DNA from: Euclidia mi
Taxonomy: Eukaryota > Arthropoda > Insecta > Lepidoptera > Erebidae
NCBI GenBank assembly: GCA_944739405.2
Contig: OX123182.2
Location: 66,963,183 to 67,027,182 of the forward strand
Reading direction: 5' to 3'
Length of the DNA: 64,000 bases
In this document: in pieces, positions 1 through 11,641 of the stretch
Numbering within the stretch: position 1 is the stretch's first letter
Layout: each line of letters starts with the position of its first letter
Position numbers and translations under genes: made by a program
Notes under the pieces: generated by a model
What the model saw: only the letters and a program-made list of their open reading frames with translations
What the model was told of the DNA's origin: nothing
Database searches by the model: none

Positions 1-265
1 AACCTACAGGGTAGTTCCCGTGAACTCAAAATCTTGAAATTTGGTACGAAGTAACGTCTTATAGCCCAGATAAAGGATACGGAAGGCTGAGGACCGTGTA
101 CTGTGGTGCGTCTTGGGAGAGGCCTATGTCCAGCAGTGGACTGCGATAGGCTGATTGAGATTTTAAATAACCCAGACGCTGCAAATGGCCATTGTGAATG
201 TTTGCATTTCGAAATGTTTAATTTCAGAGTGATAACTGTATACATATAGGTCACCACAGTGTCCA

Positions 266-574
266 ATGAATGTTGTAATAGAATGCATAAATACAACAAT
301 ATACGGCAGCAACCTCAATAGGTATAATTCATGTTCTCTTCTGATTGTCGTGGGAGACTTCAGTATTGATTTTAGAATGAATCCCCGAAATGGAATTTTT
401 GCATATTTTTCATCTATAAACATGTTTCCGTTAATAAACACTAGCACAACACGAAGTAGTGCATTTATAGATAACGTTTTTTCGAACTTCAATGTTCAAT
501 GTGGTACTTTAATACCTTTTTCAGTCTCCATTTACAGATCTGGTTCAAATTTGATACTTAATTCCATACTTTAA
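266..574 (+). pseudogene. Endonuclease-like ORF fragment in composite element, copy 1
   Basis: A 102-codon open frame with an LLIVVGDFSIDF segment followed by a threonine-rich stretch and IDNVF. This resembles the GD(F)N-containing half of the AP-endonuclease (exonuclease/endonuclease/phosphatase) fold found in LINEs and some Helitron relatives. Only the middle to C-terminal part of such a domain is present, the usual asparagine is serine (GDFS), and no reverse transcriptase or helicase follows. I infer it is a dead fragment carried as cargo. The same frame occurs in copies 2 and 3. It could be a chance open frame, but the ordered motif makes decayed coding sequence more likely. Confidence 0.4.
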
Positions 575-617
575 AATATTCATTGCCTTTATATCTTTTT
601 TTTAAATTTAATTAACG

Positions 618-892
618 TAACATAACTTCACGCCTTTTTATCCCTGAAGGGGTAGGCAGAGGTGTATTACACACCCACACTTCGCCAGTTATGTTTCGGT
701 CCCAATGTAATAGAGGGCGAGCCTATTGCCATCTACCGGGCACATTAATAAGCAAGCGATAATTAACATTTTAAATACACACATATGTAACTCCGAAAAG
801 CCAGTGATTTGTGCCTGGGGTACCTGGGGATCGAACCCGAGAACATCGTCTCGGCAGTCCGTTACCTACACCACTGGGCTATCGCCCCTTAC
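618..892 (-). mobile_element. tRNA-derived SINE in composite element, copy 1
   Basis: Read on the minus strand it begins GGGGCGATAGCCCAGTGG (A-box region), has the B-box GGTTCGATCCC, and ends in a tail with CTACCCCTTCAGGG and AGGCGTGAAG. This build is typical of lepidopteran SINEs. It occupies the same site in all three large copies of the host element, so it moved with it. Confidence 0.75.
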
Positions 893-1363
893 TTATTTAT
901 GTTATTTATTTAAGAATATTGATTATTGTTTTTTTTATGTGTAAATAGTCACCCTAGTTTAATTTTCATCGCAAATAAATACTATAATTATTAAAAATAG
1001 TTAATTAGTATTTTTGTAACAGAATTCTAATAGTCACTAAAACTTAATAAATCAATAACTTTGATAAAAAATCTTACCATCATTCATCAGCAGACTATTG
1101 CAAGGCTGCTGCAAGGCTGGTATAGGTATTTAAGTTATATTATAAAATAAGCGATAATGTTAATATAAAATAAAGGATGACTGATTACAAACGACAAAGA
1201 CACCTTTTTCTTTAATTTATGCTACTCCAGCTTTCCATACTGTAATGTTATGGATTTCATTTTGCAATAAAAATACCATAACTATAACTGGTGAACTTTT
1301 ACTTATATACCTACAGGTTTGTACGGAACCCTCGGTGCGGGAGTCCGACTCGCACTTGACCGG

Positions 1364-2199
1364 TTTATTTTTGTAGAAGACTATCTTTTTGATTATTGTA
1401 AGAATTTTTGCATATTATAATCATGATTTCAAAAGGATAGAAATAGCTTAATTGAAAATTAGCTGTGCCCGCGGTTACAGCCGCGTTATAATTTTAATGA
1501 TGCTTACGTATTCGTGACTCATACCAAATCAATTTATTTTTCAATTGGAAGCAGAGGGTTCTGATATTAGAGCGTTCAACCAAACTGATATATAAATAGA
1601 TGATGTAATGGGGAGGTTCCTAGACTGTGTCAATTTTGGAGCCATAAATAGCAATGAAGATAGCTGCACCTTGCTGTTACGCCCAATTACCTTTGTCTAC
1701 ACTCCATATAAATATCCATATATCCATATATCAAACGCGCTCAGTAAACAAGTTTTATGATAGTAATAGATTATGACGAAGCTGGACAACTTCAAATAGG
1801 GCTCCCGCGTCAGTTTCCTTTGTTAGCACACTTTATTTATGGTCCGCTCCGTAGCTTTTAGAGCGATTTCACAATCACAACAGTGCCAGTCTCTTTTGTG
1901 TATAGTCGTGATTATATTACGTCATTTTTCAAAAGATTTAACTTTCTACTTCGAAATACGGAATACCCAATTCCGTTAACACATGATTTAACACTCGTTT
2001 CGCCGCATAGTCTAAATAAAGTTCACAATTCATGAGTCTCGCGCCGCGTAATAACTCGTACAAGTACGTTGAAAAATTCGGGCGCGAACACACACAAACT
2101 GATATGGACGACCAGCAAGCCACGAGGCTACTAACAAACTAAATCATTCACTTACAGTTTTGTCACCAGCAACTGATCCATGTTGGAGGTACGCATGTA
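1364..2199. other. No gene seen
   Basis: AT-rich DNA. Around 1463-1490 a GCTGTGCCCGCGG block resembles a common lepidopteran repeat edge. Nothing else could be recognised. Confidence 0.4.
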
Positions 2200-2204
2200 T
2201 TTTC

Positions 2205-2370
2205 ATGCCTTACTGGAAAATTTTAGGGCTTCTATCTTTATATTAAACTGTTCGGCTACTGGCTGTCTGACAGACAACGCACAGCCAAAACTATAGGGCG
2301 CAAGAAGCTGAAATTTGGCATGTATGTTCTTTGCGGACCGTAGAGGTGCACTAGTACTACTAGGAAACTT
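2205..2370 (-). repeat. Inverted fragment of the VNTR-bearing repeat (see 6644-10547)
   Basis: The minus strand carries the same block (CATACATGCCAAATTTCAGC, then a C-T-G-T-C-rich stretch) that is found at 6715-6785 and 10455-10535 near the ends of the larger VNTR-bearing insertion. A stray fragment with no coding capacity. Confidence 0.5.
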
Positions 2371-3098
2371 AAAGAAAGCACAGGATAGGACAGAAACGTT
2401 TAAATAAAAATAATCCATTCCTTTCTTTCGTGGATACTTAAAACGTTCAGGCAGAGAATCAAATATTTCTCTTATCTCTGTAAATCAACTTTAATATTCG
2501 CTTAAATATATCATTTCACAGTTTATATTTATTGTTAAAATTGTTCGTCTCGGAAATATAATTTGCGGTCAAACTTGGTCTTTATTATCCACCGCATTTA
2601 GTTCATGTAATTACAAAAGTTTCCGTGCTGTAGAAATTGACTTGAATAATAATCGTACTTAGTTGAGCAGGCCAGCTGTACAAATGTATGAAATGAAGTA
2701 TTTTTTCACACGGTTGCAGCCAAAGCTGCCAAATTTCGAGTTTCTAAAGTGCACTTCCATTAATATTACAACCAGATGATTAAATTACGTACAGCATTAA
2801 GTATGCAAGTACACCTACTCATTTCATTTTACAAATTACATACCTTATGTACTTATAGTAAAATAAATCGAAGTAGTTATTCACTTAAATATCTAAATTG
2901 AATTTTATTAGGCATGTGTTGGATATTGATATTTAAGTACTAAATATTAAACAGCTAAAAATCGCTCAAGAATCTCAAACAGACCTTCAAACCAAACGCT
3001 CGTGAAGAATAATTACAAGCACGTACTCTTGGAATAACTTAGCGGACAGCTTAAGTCAATTTTAATTACTTTTACTGAGGAACTGTCTCTAAATTCTT
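2371..3098. other. No gene seen
   Basis: AT-rich sequence without convincing reading frames or recognisable repeats. Confidence 0.4.
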
Positions 3099-3540
3099 CT
3101 TGTATACACAGAGAGGCGTGGCGTCGGTACAAATACATATATGACTACATATATTTGTATAACTCGTTGGTAACTGAAAGACACAGTTATCCGCCTTAAT
3201 GATACTAATTAACTGCCTAGAACGATTTTTCATGTCAAGGGATACGTTAACTACCACCGCAATACCTACAGCAATAATTTACTATAGTACTTAATTGTTT
3301 TTAGGGTTCCGTACCTCAAAAGGAAAAAAACGGAACCCTTATAGGATCACTTTGTTGTCCGTCCGTCTGTCAAGACCCTTTTTCTCAGAAATGCGTGGAG
3401 GTATCAAACTGAAATTTATACTAAATACTCGAATCTACGGTTTCATAAAGCTGTAAAAAAATCAAACTTCTAATCCAACGCAATCAAAAGATACAGCCGT
3501 TTATGCTGCAAATTGCAGCATCTTTTCAAACTCGCATTGG

Positions 3541-4883
3541 AATCAAAACCTACAGGGTACTTCCCGTGAACTCAGGATCTTGAAATTTGGTACGAAGTAA
3601 CGTCTTATATCACATATAAAGGAAAAATTGCGAAAATCGTAATTTTTTTGTTACAGCATATAAAAAAATTGTTTTAATAAATTTAAAGTTACCACCCCTT
3701 TCTCTTGAACGCGTGGAGGTATTAAATTGAAATTCATATCAAATACTCAGGTATATAACACCGTTAGGCTGCAACAAAATCAAACTTCTATGTCAACGCA
3801 ATCAAAAGAAAGAGCAATATCATCATATTTTCAAACTCGCGACTACTCGCAAGGGAATCAAAACCTACAGGGTACTTCCCGTGAACTCAAAATCTTGAAA
3901 TTTGGTACGAAGCAACGTCTTATATCACTTATAAAGGAAAATTTGCCAAAACCATATTTTTTTAGTTACAGCATATAAAAAAATATTTTTAATAAATTTA
4001 AAGTTACTACGCCTTTCTCTTGAACGCGTGGTGGTATTAAATTGAAATTCATATGAAATACTCAGGTATATAACATCGTTAGGCTGCAACAAAATCAAAC
4101 TTCTATGTCAACGCAATCAAAAGAAAGAGCAATATAAGCATATTTCCAAACTCGCGCCTACTCGCAAGTGAATCAAAACCTACAGGGTACTTCCCGTGAA
4201 CTCAGAATCTTGAAATTTGGTACGAAGCAACGCCTTATAGCACATATAAAGGAAAAATTGCGAAAACTGTAAATTTTTAGTTACATCATATAAGAAAAAT
4301 TGTTTTAATAAATTTAAAGTTACCACCCCTTTCTCTTGAACGTGTGGAGGTATATAATTGAAATTCATATCAAATACTCAAATATATAACACCGTTAGGC
4401 TGCAACAAAATCAAACTTCTATGTCAACGCAATCAAAAGAAAGAGCAATATAAGCATATTTTCAAACTCGCGCCTACTCGCAAGTGAATCAAAACCTACA
4501 GGGTACTTCCCGTGAACTCAGAATCTTGAAATTTGGTACGAAGCAACGCCTTATAGCACATATAAAGGAAAAATTGCGAAAACTGTAAATTTTTAGTTAC
4601 ATCATATAAGAAAAATATTTTTTATAAATGTAAAGTTACCACCCCTTTCTCTTGAACGCGTGGAGGTATATAATTGAAATTCATATCAAATACTCAAGTA
4701 TATAACACCGTTAGGCTGCAACAAAATCAAACTTCAATGTCTACGCAATAAAAAGAAAGAGCAATTTAATCATATTTTCAAACAAGCGTCTACTCGCAAG
4801 GGAATCAAAACCTACAGGATAGTTCCCGTGAACTCAAAATCTTGAAATTTGGTACGAAGTAACGTCTTATAGCCCAGATAAAG
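3541..4883 (+). repeat. Tandem satellite, about 4.3 monomers of 315-316 bp
   Basis: Successive monomers start at 3541, 3856, 4171, 4487 and 4803 (AATCAAAACCTACAGG), giving periods of 315, 315, 316 and 316 bp. The short reverse copy at 7117-8129 holds only about one monomer, so the array looks like an expansion inside the element. The identical spacing in copy 3 shows that the expansion came before the copies spread. Confidence 0.85.
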
Positions 4884-4898
4884 GATACGGAAGGCTGA

Positions 4899-4967
4899 GG
4901 ACCGTGTACTGTGGTGCGTCTTGGGAGAGGCCTATGTCCAGCAGTGGACTGCGATAGGCTGATTGAG
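4899..4967 (+). repeat. LINE 3'-tail fragment in composite element cargo
   Basis: Contains TTGGGAGAGGCCTATGTCCA followed by GCAGTGGACTGCGATAGGCT, a block commonly seen at the 3' ends of lepidopteran non-LTR elements. Equivalent positions are 91-158 in copy 1 and 51379-51447 in copy 3. Confidence 0.6.
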
Positions 4968-5073
4968 ATTTTAAATAACCCAGACGCTGCAAATGGCCAT
5001 TGTGAATGTTTGCATTTCGAAATGTTTAATTTCAGAGTGATAACTGTATACATATAGGTCACCACAGTGTCCA

Positions 5074-5382
5074 ATGAATGTTGTAATAGAATGCATAAAT
5101 ACAACAATATACGGCAGCAACCTCAATAGGTATAATTCATGTTCTCTTCTGATTGTCGTGGGAGACTTCAGTATTGATTTTAGAATGAATCCCCGAAATG
5201 GAATTTTTGCATATTTTTCATCTATAAACATGTTTCCGTTAATAAACACTAGCACAACACGAAGTAGTGCATTTATAGATAACGTTTTTTCGAACTTCAA
5301 TGTTCAATGTGGTACTTTAATACCTTTTTCAGTCTCCATTTACAGATCTGGTTCAAATTTGATACTTAATTCCATACTTTAA
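5074..5382 (+). pseudogene. Endonuclease-like ORF fragment in composite element, copy 2
   Basis: The translation is identical to the copy 1 frame (102 codons, GDFSIDF near residues 31-37, IDNVF near residue 70). The conservation may only reflect recent copying of the host element and need not mean selection. See 266-574 for the family argument. Confidence 0.4.
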
Positions 5383-5425
5383 AATATTCATTGCCTTTAT
5401 ATCTTTTTTTTAAATTTAATTAACG

Positions 5426-5700
5426 TAACATAACTTCACGCCTTTTTATCCCTGAAGGGGTAGGCAGAGGTGTATTACACACCCACACTTCGCCAGTTAT
5501 GTTTCGGTCCCAATGTAATAGAGGGCGAGCCTATTGCCATCTACCGGGCACATTAATAAGCAAGCGATAATTAACATTTTAAATACACACATATGTAACT
5601 CCGAAAAGCCAGTGATTTGTGCCTGGGGTACCTGGGGATCGAACCCGAGAACATCGTCTCGGCAGTCCGTTACCTACACCACTAGGCTATCGCCCCTTAC
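5426..5700 (-). mobile_element. tRNA-derived SINE in composite element, copy 2
   Basis: Same SINE at the same internal position as in copies 1 and 3. Minus-strand head GGGGCGATAGCC, B-box GGTTCGATCCC, tail with CTACCCCTTCAGGG. Confidence 0.75.
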
Positions 5701-7116
5701 TTATTTATGTTATTTATTTAAGAATATTGATTATTGTTTTTTTTTATGTGTAAATAGTCACCCTAGTTTAATTTTCATCGCAAATAAATACTATAATTAT
5801 TAAAAATAGTTAATTAGTATTTTTGTAACAGAATTCTAATAGTCACTAAAACTTTATAAATCAATAACTTTGATAAAAAATCTTACCATCCTTCATCAGC
5901 AGACTATTGCAAGGCTGATGCAAGGCTGGTATAGGTATTTAAGTTATATTATAAAATAAGCGATAATGTTAATATAAAATAAAGGATGACTGATTACAAA
6001 CGACAAAGACACCTTTTTCTTTAATTTATGCTCCTCCAGCTTTCCATACTGTAATGTTATGGATTTCATTTTGCAATAAAAATACCATAACTATAACTGG
6101 TGAACTTTTACTTATATACCTACAGGTTTGTACGGAACCCTCGGTGCGCGAGTCCGACTCGCACTTGACCGGTTTTTTTTTAAACAATTGCATTATATTT
6201 AGAGTATTATCACCTTAGGAATTAATGCTTGGCATGAAAATATATCGATATAACTGAGATACTTTACTGGAGATAAAACTACATGTAATATGCATTTTTA
6301 AGATAGCAAAGCGGTAGTCTATTTTGAGTCTGTTTTTTGAACTCGATATCGATTTCTATAGAGCAATTGGAGTATGTCAGAGCTAATATGGGTCACGAAA
6401 ATATTATCTGATTGAAGATTATATACGTAGGAACTTATTGTGCACTTGAGAGGTGGTTGAGTTTTAAAAATCGTCCTCCAGTGCTTAAAGTCTTAAAGCT
6501 GCATGTCCGCGGCTTTCAGGTCATATGAGAGTATAGAGTACTATAAATCTATATAAATAAAATTGAATTACCGAAATGTTTGTACGCGCATAACTTCGAA
6601 GCGACTACAAGAAATTGGATAAACCTTTATTTTATGTCTTCACTAGCTTTTGTCCGCTGCTTCGCACGCGTAAATTACCATTAGAAAAATATTTTGTACA
6701 AACACCCTCCTCAAGGAACACACATGCTAAATTTAACCTTCTTGCGCCCAGTAATTTTGGCTGTAATGTATCTGTCAGTCAGTCAGTACGAAAAGATTTT
6801 ATATACACAGATTGAAGTGATGCCATTGAAAAAATAAAAGATTTTACACAAACTCTGAATCCCGTTTCCACCCTCTTAGGGAAAAAATTCCAAAATAATT
6901 GTCTTTGTGTTCGCTAACGTCATTTGCCGATGCAATGAACAAAGTATGAAGTTAATCCCTTGAAGGCATAAAAGGTTCTATGCAAATTATGACTCCTCTT
7001 TTTATCCATTTAGGAAAGATTTTCCAAAAAGACTTTCTTAGTGTTCACTAACTTCATTTGAGGAACCAATAGGTATACAAAGTTTGAAGTTAATTCATTG
7101 AGACTATAAAAAAAAA

Positions 7117-8129
7117 CCGGTCAAGTGCGAGTCGAACTCGCGCACCGAGGGTTCCGTACAAACCTGTAGGTATATATAATAATTATTTAAAAAAATATGT
7201 GATGTAACTAAAAATTTAAGGATTTCGAAATTTACTCAATGTGATATAAAACATTGCTTTATGCCAAATTTCAAGATTCTTGATCGACTGGAAGTACCCT
7301 TTAGTTTTGACTTGAACATTTGATCCCCTCTGTCGGCTCTTACGACACCCATGGGATGATATGGGGTGGTGACATTTCGTATTCTTAATCCGTCAACATA
7401 CGTAATTTAATAATCTTAATATATATATTTCTTGTGTGCGTGTGTATGTCACTGAACTCCTCCTAAACGACTGAACCAATCTTGATGAAATTTTTTGTGT
7501 GTGTTCAAAGGAACCTGAGAATGGTTTAGATTCACAATTTAGTCCACCGGAAAATGTTATTTTACTTAATTTTTAATTTGTAAGTAGTTGTGGTTTTCGG
7601 AATGTTTCACATTGGAACCGCCGACGGACTGCGCTGCTATCGCAGTGTCAAATCTTATATTAATTATTTCGTCAAGGAGTACATCGAAAACTTACCTGAA
7701 GAATAAAACATTAAATAATTAAGATTTCGAGTCGACAACATATATCCGCAAAATTCGGATTGTTGAGTATTTTGTTAAATTCTAATGGTTCTGACAGACA
7801 AATCACAGTCGCCATATTGGCCAATCTCGCGAAACATCACAGATACCGGAAAACATTTTGAGTACTACTAAGTCTAAGACAGTCTAAGTACTAAATTGTG
7901 AGTTAAGAAAATTGCGGAAATTTGCAGCATAAACGGCTGTATATTTTGATTGCGTTGGTCTAGAAGTTGGATTTTTTCACAGTTTCATGAGACAGCAGAC
8001 TTGACTATTTGATATAAATTTCAGTTTGATACCTTCACGCGTTTCTGAGAAAAAGGGTCTTGACAGACGGACGGACAACAAAGTGATCCTATAAGGGTTC
8101 CGTTTTTTCATTTCGAGGTACGGAACCCT
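7117..8129 (-). mobile_element. Short GGTTCCGTACC-family element, reverse copy 4
   Basis: On the minus strand it starts AGGGTTCCGTACCTCG at 8129 and ends GACCGG at 7117, flanked by A/T-rich runs. It holds about one 315-bp-type monomer region and lacks the cargo of copies 1-3. About 7330-7905 is a further nested repeat. It represents a simple form of the family. Confidence 0.75.
7330..7905 (+). repeat. Nested repeat fragments inside copy 4
   Basis: 7332-7380 (CTGTCGGCTCTTACGACACC onwards) matches 48286-48360 and, inverted, 54594-54680. 7430-7560 contains a GTGTGCGTGTGTATGTCACT block and a following stretch that I know as another abundant lepidopteran repeat. It interrupts the homology of copy 4 to the complete copies. 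Confidence 0.55.
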
Positions 8130-8447
8130 AATAAACAAACTGTCTGTAATCTCAAAAAAACTGTATTGCATATTGTTGCTAACCCGTTTCGAGTACCCCA
8201 ACGATTTATTTAGATTATTTTTCTGTCTGTCTATTTATTTAGGATAATCTTAAAAATGGCTGAATAGATTTAGATGTGTATTTTAATAATGGTTTATGAA
8301 AACTCTCGAACAAACTATGAAAATTTCATTTAGGCGTAGCTGCTTGCAAAAGCTAGTTAAAATAAAATTAGTCAAGGATTCCGTCGCAGTATACATTTGT
8401 CTCAGGGACATTGTAAAAAAATTAAAATCCTAGTTCAAAAACTTTAG

Positions 8448-9242
8448 TAGGTATTTTCACTGAAAGAAATGAGATAAGTTATCTGCTTTGTCCAACTGCT
8501 GACCAAGGCTGGTCAGCACTACCGTGAAAAGGCTGTATTATGAAAAAGACGATTTCGAGAAAAAAATTAAAATAGTTCTCATACAGTTTTTGGCCTTTCC
8601 CATAATATAGTAAACATAAAATTATATGAAATTGGTATCATTGTGTAGGTATTTTAATGGTGATTACAGCCGTGTTAAAATATAAATAAAAATTAAAGAT
8701 GTTAAAATAAACGACGAATTTGTTTTATGATATTGTTAATTCTTTAAAGAAAGATTGATTATTATCTTGCTCCATAAATCACTCATATTTATATGTTTTA
8801 TGCAAAAAATATACGTGAATTACATTACAATGGCACTTTTTAAAGCGCACTAATTTGAATCAAAACAAACCGATCACGCAGTGCGTGGTTTGCAGTGGTA
8901 CTGCTCTAACATCAGCGCGAGCCCTAAGAGCGAGAAAGATAGCAATAAAATACGTGAAATGCGCGCTCTGGCCAGTTTAGTATGGCAAAACACTGTAGCA
9001 GGCTATACCGTCTTTAGCTTAGGTTAAGGTTGATTGTTTATAAATACATGTTTTTTTATTGAAGTATATCTCTATAAATAAACGTCGTATAGTAAAAATA
9101 AAAATATTATGCTATAGTAGCCCTCAAACCAAGCAGAATAAGCGTTGTTAAGCAAAAACACTGCATTCTTGAATACAGTCTTTTGCCTTTTCACGATAGG
9201 CAGTTGGACAAAGCAGATAACTGATAAAAAGTGCTTACCTGC
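8448..9242. mobile_element. Fold-back (MITE-like) element
   Basis: The two ends are imperfect inverted repeats. The left end has AGTTATCTGCTTTGTCCAAC followed by TGC and later CGTGAAAAGGC. The reverse complement of the right end (9175-9225) has the same blocks in the same order. The inner part is AT-rich with no coding frame. The terminal repeats span roughly 90 bp with small indels. No clear target duplication could be read. Confidence 0.6.
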
Positions 9243-9399
9243 TTAGAAATAAATGAAAATAGCAAAATAACGGTTCTAATTATTTTGGCTTCTATTGGTC
9301 ATAAAAGAACCATCTTCACTAATTAAAACTAAAATTAATTTAAATGCACATCAGGGACGATGGAAAAAATCAAGTGAAGGAATTAAAAGTTTCATACAA

Positions 9400-10440
9400 A
9401 CTTTTTGGACTCCCCGTTTTAGTGGTGCATTCACTAACGTCACTTGAGGAACCGATATACTAAGTTTCAAGTGAATCCATTAAAGTTTTTTTTATATTAG
9501 AAAATGGGACACCCTTTCTCAAGCCCCATAGGGTAGTGACTTCGAAAACCCCTTTCTTGGTGTTCACTATCGTCATTTGAGGAACCAATTTACAAAGTTT
9601 AAATTCAATCCACGGAAAAAAATATAAGTTTCGTTTCCTACACACTTTGAACCCCTATCTTACCCCCTGAGGGTGGGAATGAAAAGAAAACTAATGCTTA
9701 GTGTTCACTATCGTCATTTGAGGAACCAATATATTACAAAGTTTGAAGTCAATCCACTGAAAGAACAATAAGTTTCGTTTCATATACACTTTGAACCCCT
9801 ATCTAACCCCCTGAGGGTAGCAATTTTCAAAAAACAAATTCTTAGTGTTCACTTAACAATTTTCAAAAATCAAATTCTTAGTGTTCACTTTCGTCGTTTG
9901 AGTAACCAATATACAAAGTTTGAAGTCAATCCATTAAAGGAATAAAAAGTTACATACAAACTTTGACCCCCTATCTTACCCCCTGAGGGTAGGAATAAAA
10001 CAAAAACAATTCTTAGTGTTCACTACCGTCATTTGAGGAACTAATATACAAAGTTTGAAGTCAATCCACTGAAATATTTATAAGTTTCGTTTCATACACA
10101 CATTTAACCCCTATCGGTAGATAAGATAACCCTGAGGTAAGAATTTTCGAAAAAAATATTCTTAGTGTTCACTTTCGTCGTTTGAGGAACCAATATGCAA
10201 AGTTTGAAGTCAATCCACTGAAGGAATAATAAGTTTCATACACACTTTGACCCCCTATTTTACCCCTTTGAGGGAGGAATTTCCAGAAAAATAATTCTTA
10301 GTTTTCACTATCGTCGTTTGAGGAACTAATATACAAAGTTTGGAGTCAATCCATTGAAGGAATAAAAAGTTTCATGCACACTTTGACCCCCAGTTTTACC
10401 CCCTTAGGGGTGAAATTTCCAAAAATCCTGTCTTAGTGCT
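9400..10440 (+). repeat. Minisatellite-like tandem array, about 140-150 bp period
   Basis: Recurring anchors TTCACTATCGTCATTTGAGG, CAAAGTTTGAAGTCAATCCA and a CACTTTGACCCCCTAT...CCCTGAGGG block appear seven or more times, at about 9430, 9560, 9705, 9885, 10018, 10165 and 10300. Monomers vary in length and identity, with one short partial duplication near 9850. Related monomers at 6840-7100 lie on the other side of the nested insertions. Confidence 0.75.
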
Positions 10441-10770
10441 ACCCTACACTCCTCAAGAAACAAACATGCTAAATTTCATCTTCTTGTGACCAGTAGTTTC
10501 GGCTGTAGCGTGTCTGTCAGTCAGTCAGTAACGCAAGGATTTTATATATTAAGATTATTGTCAGGCGAAGGTTTGGATGAAAAATTGAAAAATGGCGGCA
10601 CGAAGTTCGCCAGGTCAGCTAGTAATAACTATTTTATGGTATAACGGTTTTAAAGTCAAATTAAAATCGCTTGAACTATAAACGTGAAATTATCTGAGTA
10701 ATTTCATTTTATCCCTAGGTAAAATTTAATTTTCTATAATAATAATATTTTTATCCATTTTTTTTTAAAG

Positions 10771-10969
10771 ACAACTCTCACACTAGGACTAAATCCTGTG
10801 TCGCGGGGGACTTTACAAACATACAACTAACGGACACAATGAACACCCAGACTCGAGACAACAATTTATGAATCACACAAAGTGTTGCCTCGTGTAGGGA
10901 TCGAACCCACAACACTCGGCGCAGTGTCAAGCGGCGAGGCGACCGCTTAAACCACTACGCCAGCCGTGC
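10771..10969 (-). mobile_element. tRNA-derived SINE inserted in core unit 1
   Basis: Minus-strand head GCACGGCTGGCGTAGTGG with downstream B-box GGGTTCGATCCC, ending in an A-run (the T-run at about 10768 on the plus strand). The site is empty in unit 2 at about 16418. Short similar sequence (ATCCATTT and CATCATTT) flanks it, but the target duplication is imperfect. Confidence 0.75.
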
Positions 10970-11641
10970 AGTCATCATTTCATGGACCGAAACTAAATAA
11001 TGATAGATAGAGTTATGAATATTCACCACTTTGTTTAAATTGCGCTTTCTTACTGAAGAATTAGGCGATTAGTCGTATAAATTCCTAAATTAATAAATTC
11101 CCTGAAACCTATATAAATTCTTACGCACAGATACAGCTTTGTTTAAAAGGAACTAAACATTTTTCTCCCCTAAAGTCACATCTTATTTTTGATACTTGAA
11201 GTCGTTTAGCGGCGCTAAAGTTACAAAAATAATTGCGAAATATATACAAAATAACTTTAGGAAGCTAGAAAGGCAAACACAAAATTAGTTCGAAAACGAC
11301 CCACCGGACCCAATGTCGGTCTATCCTTCTGTTCACAAATACAACCTATTGAGAGCCTGTGAAAATACCTTACCTTTTATGACATTTTATTGCGTGTCCT
11401 ATTCAACATACATTGATACGGGACTGCGGTAACCGGCCACCATAACCTGTCCCTAATATCCGATACTGAGCTCAGCTTATGGTGTATTATGGCGATATCT
11501 CTCACCTCCCATACTTTCAATACTTCGTAAACATGTTAAGCATTGTTGTAGAAGTATAACTGATAGGTTTGTTTAACTGTTTGAAGTAAATACAAGAATA
11601 ATGTATTGTCATGGTGAGTCTGCTAGTGGGTGCTAGTACGA

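Larger units (their letters stand above)
1..1363 (+). mobile_element. Composite GGTTCCGTACC-family element, copy 1 (cut by window edge)
   Basis: The right-hand part of the element that is complete at 3303-6172. The window opens inside the last satellite monomer, so the left end and other monomers lie outside. It ends with GTACGGAACCCT, a short palindrome (GAGTCCGACTC) and GACCGG at 1363. It holds the same cargo as copies 2 and 3: a LINE tail (about 91-158), an endonuclease-like ORF fragment (266-574) and a minus-strand SINE (618-892). Only scattered base differences separate it from copy 2. The transposon class is not clear from sequence: it carries no transposase and has T-runs at both ends. 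Confidence 0.75.
3303..6172 (+). mobile_element. Composite GGTTCCGTACC-family element, copy 2 (complete)
   Basis: Begins AGGGTTCCGTACC with a nearby inverted ACGGAACCCT, then a CTGTC-rich stretch, then five starts of a 315-316-bp monomer (3541, 3856, 4171, 4487, 4803), then about 1.2 kb of cargo, and ends GTACGGAACCCTCGGTGCGC...GACCGG. It sits in a T-run: the related empty site in core unit 2 (about 15695-15712) reads TTGTTTTTTTAAACAATTG, and here TTGTTTTT precedes the element and nine Ts plus AAACAATTG follow. It has no transposase and is presumably mobilised in trans. Length 2870 bp against 2869 bp for copy 3. I recognise the ends as a widespread lepidopteran repeat but cannot name its superfamily. 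Confidence 0.8.
6644..10547 (+). mobile_element. VNTR-bearing insertion in core unit 1
   Basis: The site is empty in unit 2 (near 16215). It begins CTAGCTTTTGTCCGCTGCTT and ends near GATTTTATATATTAAG after a block of repeated GTCAGTCAGTCAG. Both edges are typical of a very common lepidopteran repeat often attributed to RTE-type LINE or SINE tails; that attribution is from memory. The interior holds many 140-150-bp tandem units (6840-7100 and 9400-10440), a reverse copy of the GGTTCCGTACC element and a fold-back element. No coding frame is preserved. Confidence 0.6.
3099..11313 (+). repeat. Core repeat unit 1, broken by three insertions
   Basis: The core pieces are 3099-3302, 6173-6643, 10548-10770 and 10970-11313, about 1.24 kb in total. 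Each matches unit 2 (11828-17634) in order and orientation. Between the pieces lie the composite element copy 2, the VNTR-bearing insertion and a SINE. The homology starts at CTTGTATACACAGAGAGGCG and ends near ACGACCCACC. Divergence of the cores is substantial, so the duplication is older than most of the insertions. It may be two copies of one non-autonomous transposon or an old tandem duplication. Confidence 0.7.

Noticed and set aside
3541..4883. CRISPR array
   Set aside because: Monomers are 315 bp and similar over their whole length, with no short repeat/spacer pattern, in a eukaryotic repeat.
4971..5300. 109-codon minus-strand frame present in several copies
   Set aside because: It is the antisense shadow of the endonuclease-like frame. 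Its repetition only reflects copying of the element.
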